DNA of 64,000 bases, from the NCBI RefSeq assembly GCF_013337045.2, contig NZ_CP118262.1, forward strand, positions 248,001-312,000. Direction: 5' to 3'. The stretch's first letter is position 1. Each line of letters begins with the position of its first letter. Both the position numbers and the translations under genes were made by a program. The notes beneath the pieces were generated by a model, which ran no database searches, was not told the DNA's origin, and saw only the letters and a list, made by a program, of their open reading frames with translations. Below are positions 62,288-64,000 of the stretch, in pieces. The stretch comes from Agrobacterium vitis. Lineage in GTDB: Bacteria > Pseudomonadota > Alphaproteobacteria > Rhizobiales > Rhizobiaceae.

Positions 62288-64000
62288 CGTAAACTCCTCT
62301 CGTTTCAAGCCAGCGGATCGGCCATTCACGGCCATGTTCGGATTTAAGGGCGCGGATTCGTTTGAGATCCTCTTTGCCCGCCGCGCCGACAAAACTCAGC
62401 GCGACTGGCCCAAGCGACATGTCGAAGAGCCGTCGGCCCTCTGGCGTGGCGACGTAGTATTCGCGCTTTGGTGTCGCGGTTGCTACGATCTCGATCTGCC
62501 GCTCATTGAAGCCGATGCGCTCGTAGAATTCGCGCGTCCCGGACTCGCGAGCGGCGCCGTTCGGAAGACAAATCTTGGTCGGGCAGGATTCCTTCAACAC
62601 GTCGATGATACCGGAGCGCTCAGCGTCCGAGATCGACTGGGTCGCAAGGACGACAGCGCAATTCGCCTTGCGCAGAACCTTGAGCCACTCTCGAATTTTG
62701 TCGCGGAAGACCGGGTGACCCAGCATAAGCCACGCCTCGTCGAGCACGATCAGGCTCGGCGAACCATCCAGACGCTTCTCGATCCGCCTGAATAGGTAAG
62801 TCAGCACCGGCACAAGATTACGCTCGCCCATGTTCATCAGCTGCTCGATCTCAAAAGTCTGGAAGGCGCCGAGTGTGAGGCCATCCTCTTCCGCATCCAG
62901 CAACTGACCCATGGGGCCATCGACGGTGTAGTGGTGCAACGCGTCCTTGATCTCGCGCAGCTGAACGCCGCTGACGAAATCCGAGAGCGAGCGACCGGAT
63001 GCACTCGCCATGAGGCCGATCTGCCGAGAAATAGCGTTGCGATGATCGGGTGTGATCGTGACACCCTGGAGACCAACCAGCATCTCGATCCATTCTGTCG
63101 CCCAGGCGCGGTCGGCGTCACTTGTAAGTTCGGACAATGGGCAAAAGGCCAGCGCTCTCCCCTCTTCGGCGTTGTCGCCGCCGATCTCATAGTGATCGCC
63201 ACCGGCTGCGAGCGTTAGAGGTAGAAGTGAACTGCCTTTGTCAAAGGCGAAGATCTGCGCATGTTCGTACCGGCGAAACTGCGCAGCGATCAGAGCTAGA
63301 AGCGTCGACTTGCCGGAGCCGGTCGGACCGAAGATCAGTGTGTGGCCAACATCATCGACATGCAGGTTCAGACGGAACGCTGTCGAGCCGCTCGCAACCT
63401 GCATCAAGGGCGGTGAATTCGGCGGGTAAAACGGACATGGGGAGATCGGGCTTCCGGACCAGACCGAGTTCAGTGGGATCAAGTCGGCGAGATTGCTCGT
63501 GTTGATCAGCGGCTCACGGATGTTGCAATACCAGTTGCCGGGAAGGCTACCGAGATAGGCGTCAGTGGCGTTCAGAGTTTCGATGCGCGCTCCAAAGCCT
63601 TCAGCTTGGACCAGTCGCCGGATTGCTTCGGCCTTCTCCTGCAGTGCCTCGCGATCGCTGTCGAACAACACGACGACGGGCGTGTAATAGCCATAGGCAA
63701 CAAGCTTCGATGAGGCCTGCGCGATCGCATCCTCGGTTTCAGCGACCATGGTCATTGCGTCTTGATCGACTGAGCGGCTTTGTGTCTGGAAGATCTGGTC
63801 GAAGAACGGCCGGACCTTCTGCTGCCACTTCTTGCGTGTGCGTTCCAGCTTTTGCCGGGCCTCCTCGGCATCGAGGAAAATGAAGCGCGATGACCATCGA
63901 TAGGTCAGCGGCATAAGGTCGAGGCTATTCAGAATACCTGGCCAGCTTTCGGCTGGCAGACCATCGATCGCGACGAGGCCGAGGAAACGGTTTTCGACCT
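62265..64000 (-). CDS. trbE: Conjugal transfer ATPase TrbE (VirB4-like), partial (5' end beyond the window)
   Basis: The frame is open to the edge of the window, so the N-terminal part is missing. The visible 577 codons include Walker A HTLIFGPTGSGKSTLLALI, Walker B PSLIVLDEAWLMLGHPVF, the motif CAVVLATQSISDAERSGI and the C-terminal GREWPIRWLETRGVYDAASL. VirB4-type ATPases power assembly of the mating channel at the inner membrane. trbB, trbC, trbD and traI would be expected beyond 64000. Confidence 0.97.
   Translation of the reverse strand, partial: VENRFLGLVAIDGLPAESWPGILNSLDLMPLTYRWSSRFIFLDAEEARQKLERTRKKWQQKVRPFFDQIFQTQSRSVDQDAMTMVAETEDAIAQASSKLVAYGYYTPVVVLFDSDREALQEKAEAIRRLVQAEGFGARIETLNATDAYLGSLPGNWYCNIREPLINTSNLADLIPLNSVWSGSPISPCPFYPPNSPPLMQVASGSTAFRLNLHVDDVGHTLIFGPTGSGKSTLLALIAAQFRRYEHAQIFAFDKGSSLLPLTLAAGGDHYEIGGDNAEEGRALAFCPLSELTSDADRAWATEWIEMLVGLQGVTITPDHRNAISRQIGLMASASGRSLSDFVSGVQLREIKDALHHYTVDGPMGQLLDAEEDGLTLGAFQTFEIEQLMNMGERNLVPVLTYLFRRIEKRLDGSPSLIVLDEAWLMLGHPVFRDKIREWLKVLRKANCAVVLATQSISDAERSGIIDVLKESCPTKICLPNGAARESGTREFYERIGFNERQIEIVATATPKREYYVATPEGRRLFDMSLGPVALSFVGAAGKEDLKRIRALKSEHGREWPIRWLETRGVYDAASLLK

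Overview
The window is high-GC alphaproteobacterial DNA. It is almost certainly Rhizobiales (Rhizobium, Agrobacterium, Ensifer or a close relative) and most likely part of a large conjugative plasmid. The evidence is a nearly complete Ti/pNGR234a-type transfer system: traG-traD-traC, oriT, traA-traF-traB-traH, traM, traR and trbI-H-G-F-L-K-J-E. It is accompanied by the small conserved genes that usually go with such plasmids (DUF736, DUF1419, WGR, thermonuclease, ArdC-like, toprim/DUF3991). No rep genes, traI, rRNA, tRNA, insertion sequence or CRISPR array is visible. traI, trbB-D and repABC would be expected beyond position 64000.

Bases 1-15068 form a catabolic island. It has three aminotransferases of different PLP classes (class III partial, class V, branched-chain type IV), a class III CoA-transferase, a fused enoyl-CoA hydratase/3-hydroxyacyl-CoA dehydrogenase and a thiolase. 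It also has two acyl-CoA dehydrogenases (one of glutaryl-CoA dehydrogenase type), EtfA/EtfB, an IclR regulator, an SDR protein with an abnormal active site, and ETF-ubiquinone oxidoreductase. Together these could deaminate an amino acid or amine, activate the acid as a CoA ester, beta-oxidise it and pass the electrons to ubiquinone. The substrate cannot be read from the sequence. The glutaryl-CoA type enzyme and the beta-ketoadipyl-type thiolase point to a dicarboxylate intermediate.

Bases 15420-26807 hold a looser set of metabolic and regulatory genes: an MFS transporter, an alpha/beta hydrolase with a Cys at the nucleophile position, an NTF2-like protein and a LysR regulator. The glyoxylate-shunt gene aceA lies divergent from its probable short-chain-acyl regulator and is followed by two small genes. 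After these come a TetR regulator with a flavodoxin-fold NAD(P)H oxidoreductase and an MDR dehydrogenase. Isocitrate lyase would let the cell grow on the acetyl-CoA made by the first island.

Bases 27133-44859 are the plasmid accessory backbone, mostly on the plus strand up to 43625: a toprim primase-like protein, DUF1419, a 1695-residue methyltransferase-helicase resembling phage P1 DarB in layout, a ParB-like protein, an ArdC-like antirestriction protein, DUF736 and several small genes. A divergent NmrA/AraC pair (34641-36499) interrupts them and looks like inserted cargo. Bases 44872-64000 are the conjugation region: coupling protein and accessory genes, oriT, relaxase operon, quorum-sensing control (TraR with antiactivator TraM) and the mating-pair-formation trb operon. 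Between traH and traM lies an extra module: six AT-rich 24-bp tandem repeats, an autoinhibited Fic protein with a possible AbiEi-like N-terminal region, and an XRE regulator preceded by a double palindrome like the C-box of restriction-modification controllers. This module is the most unusual part of the window.
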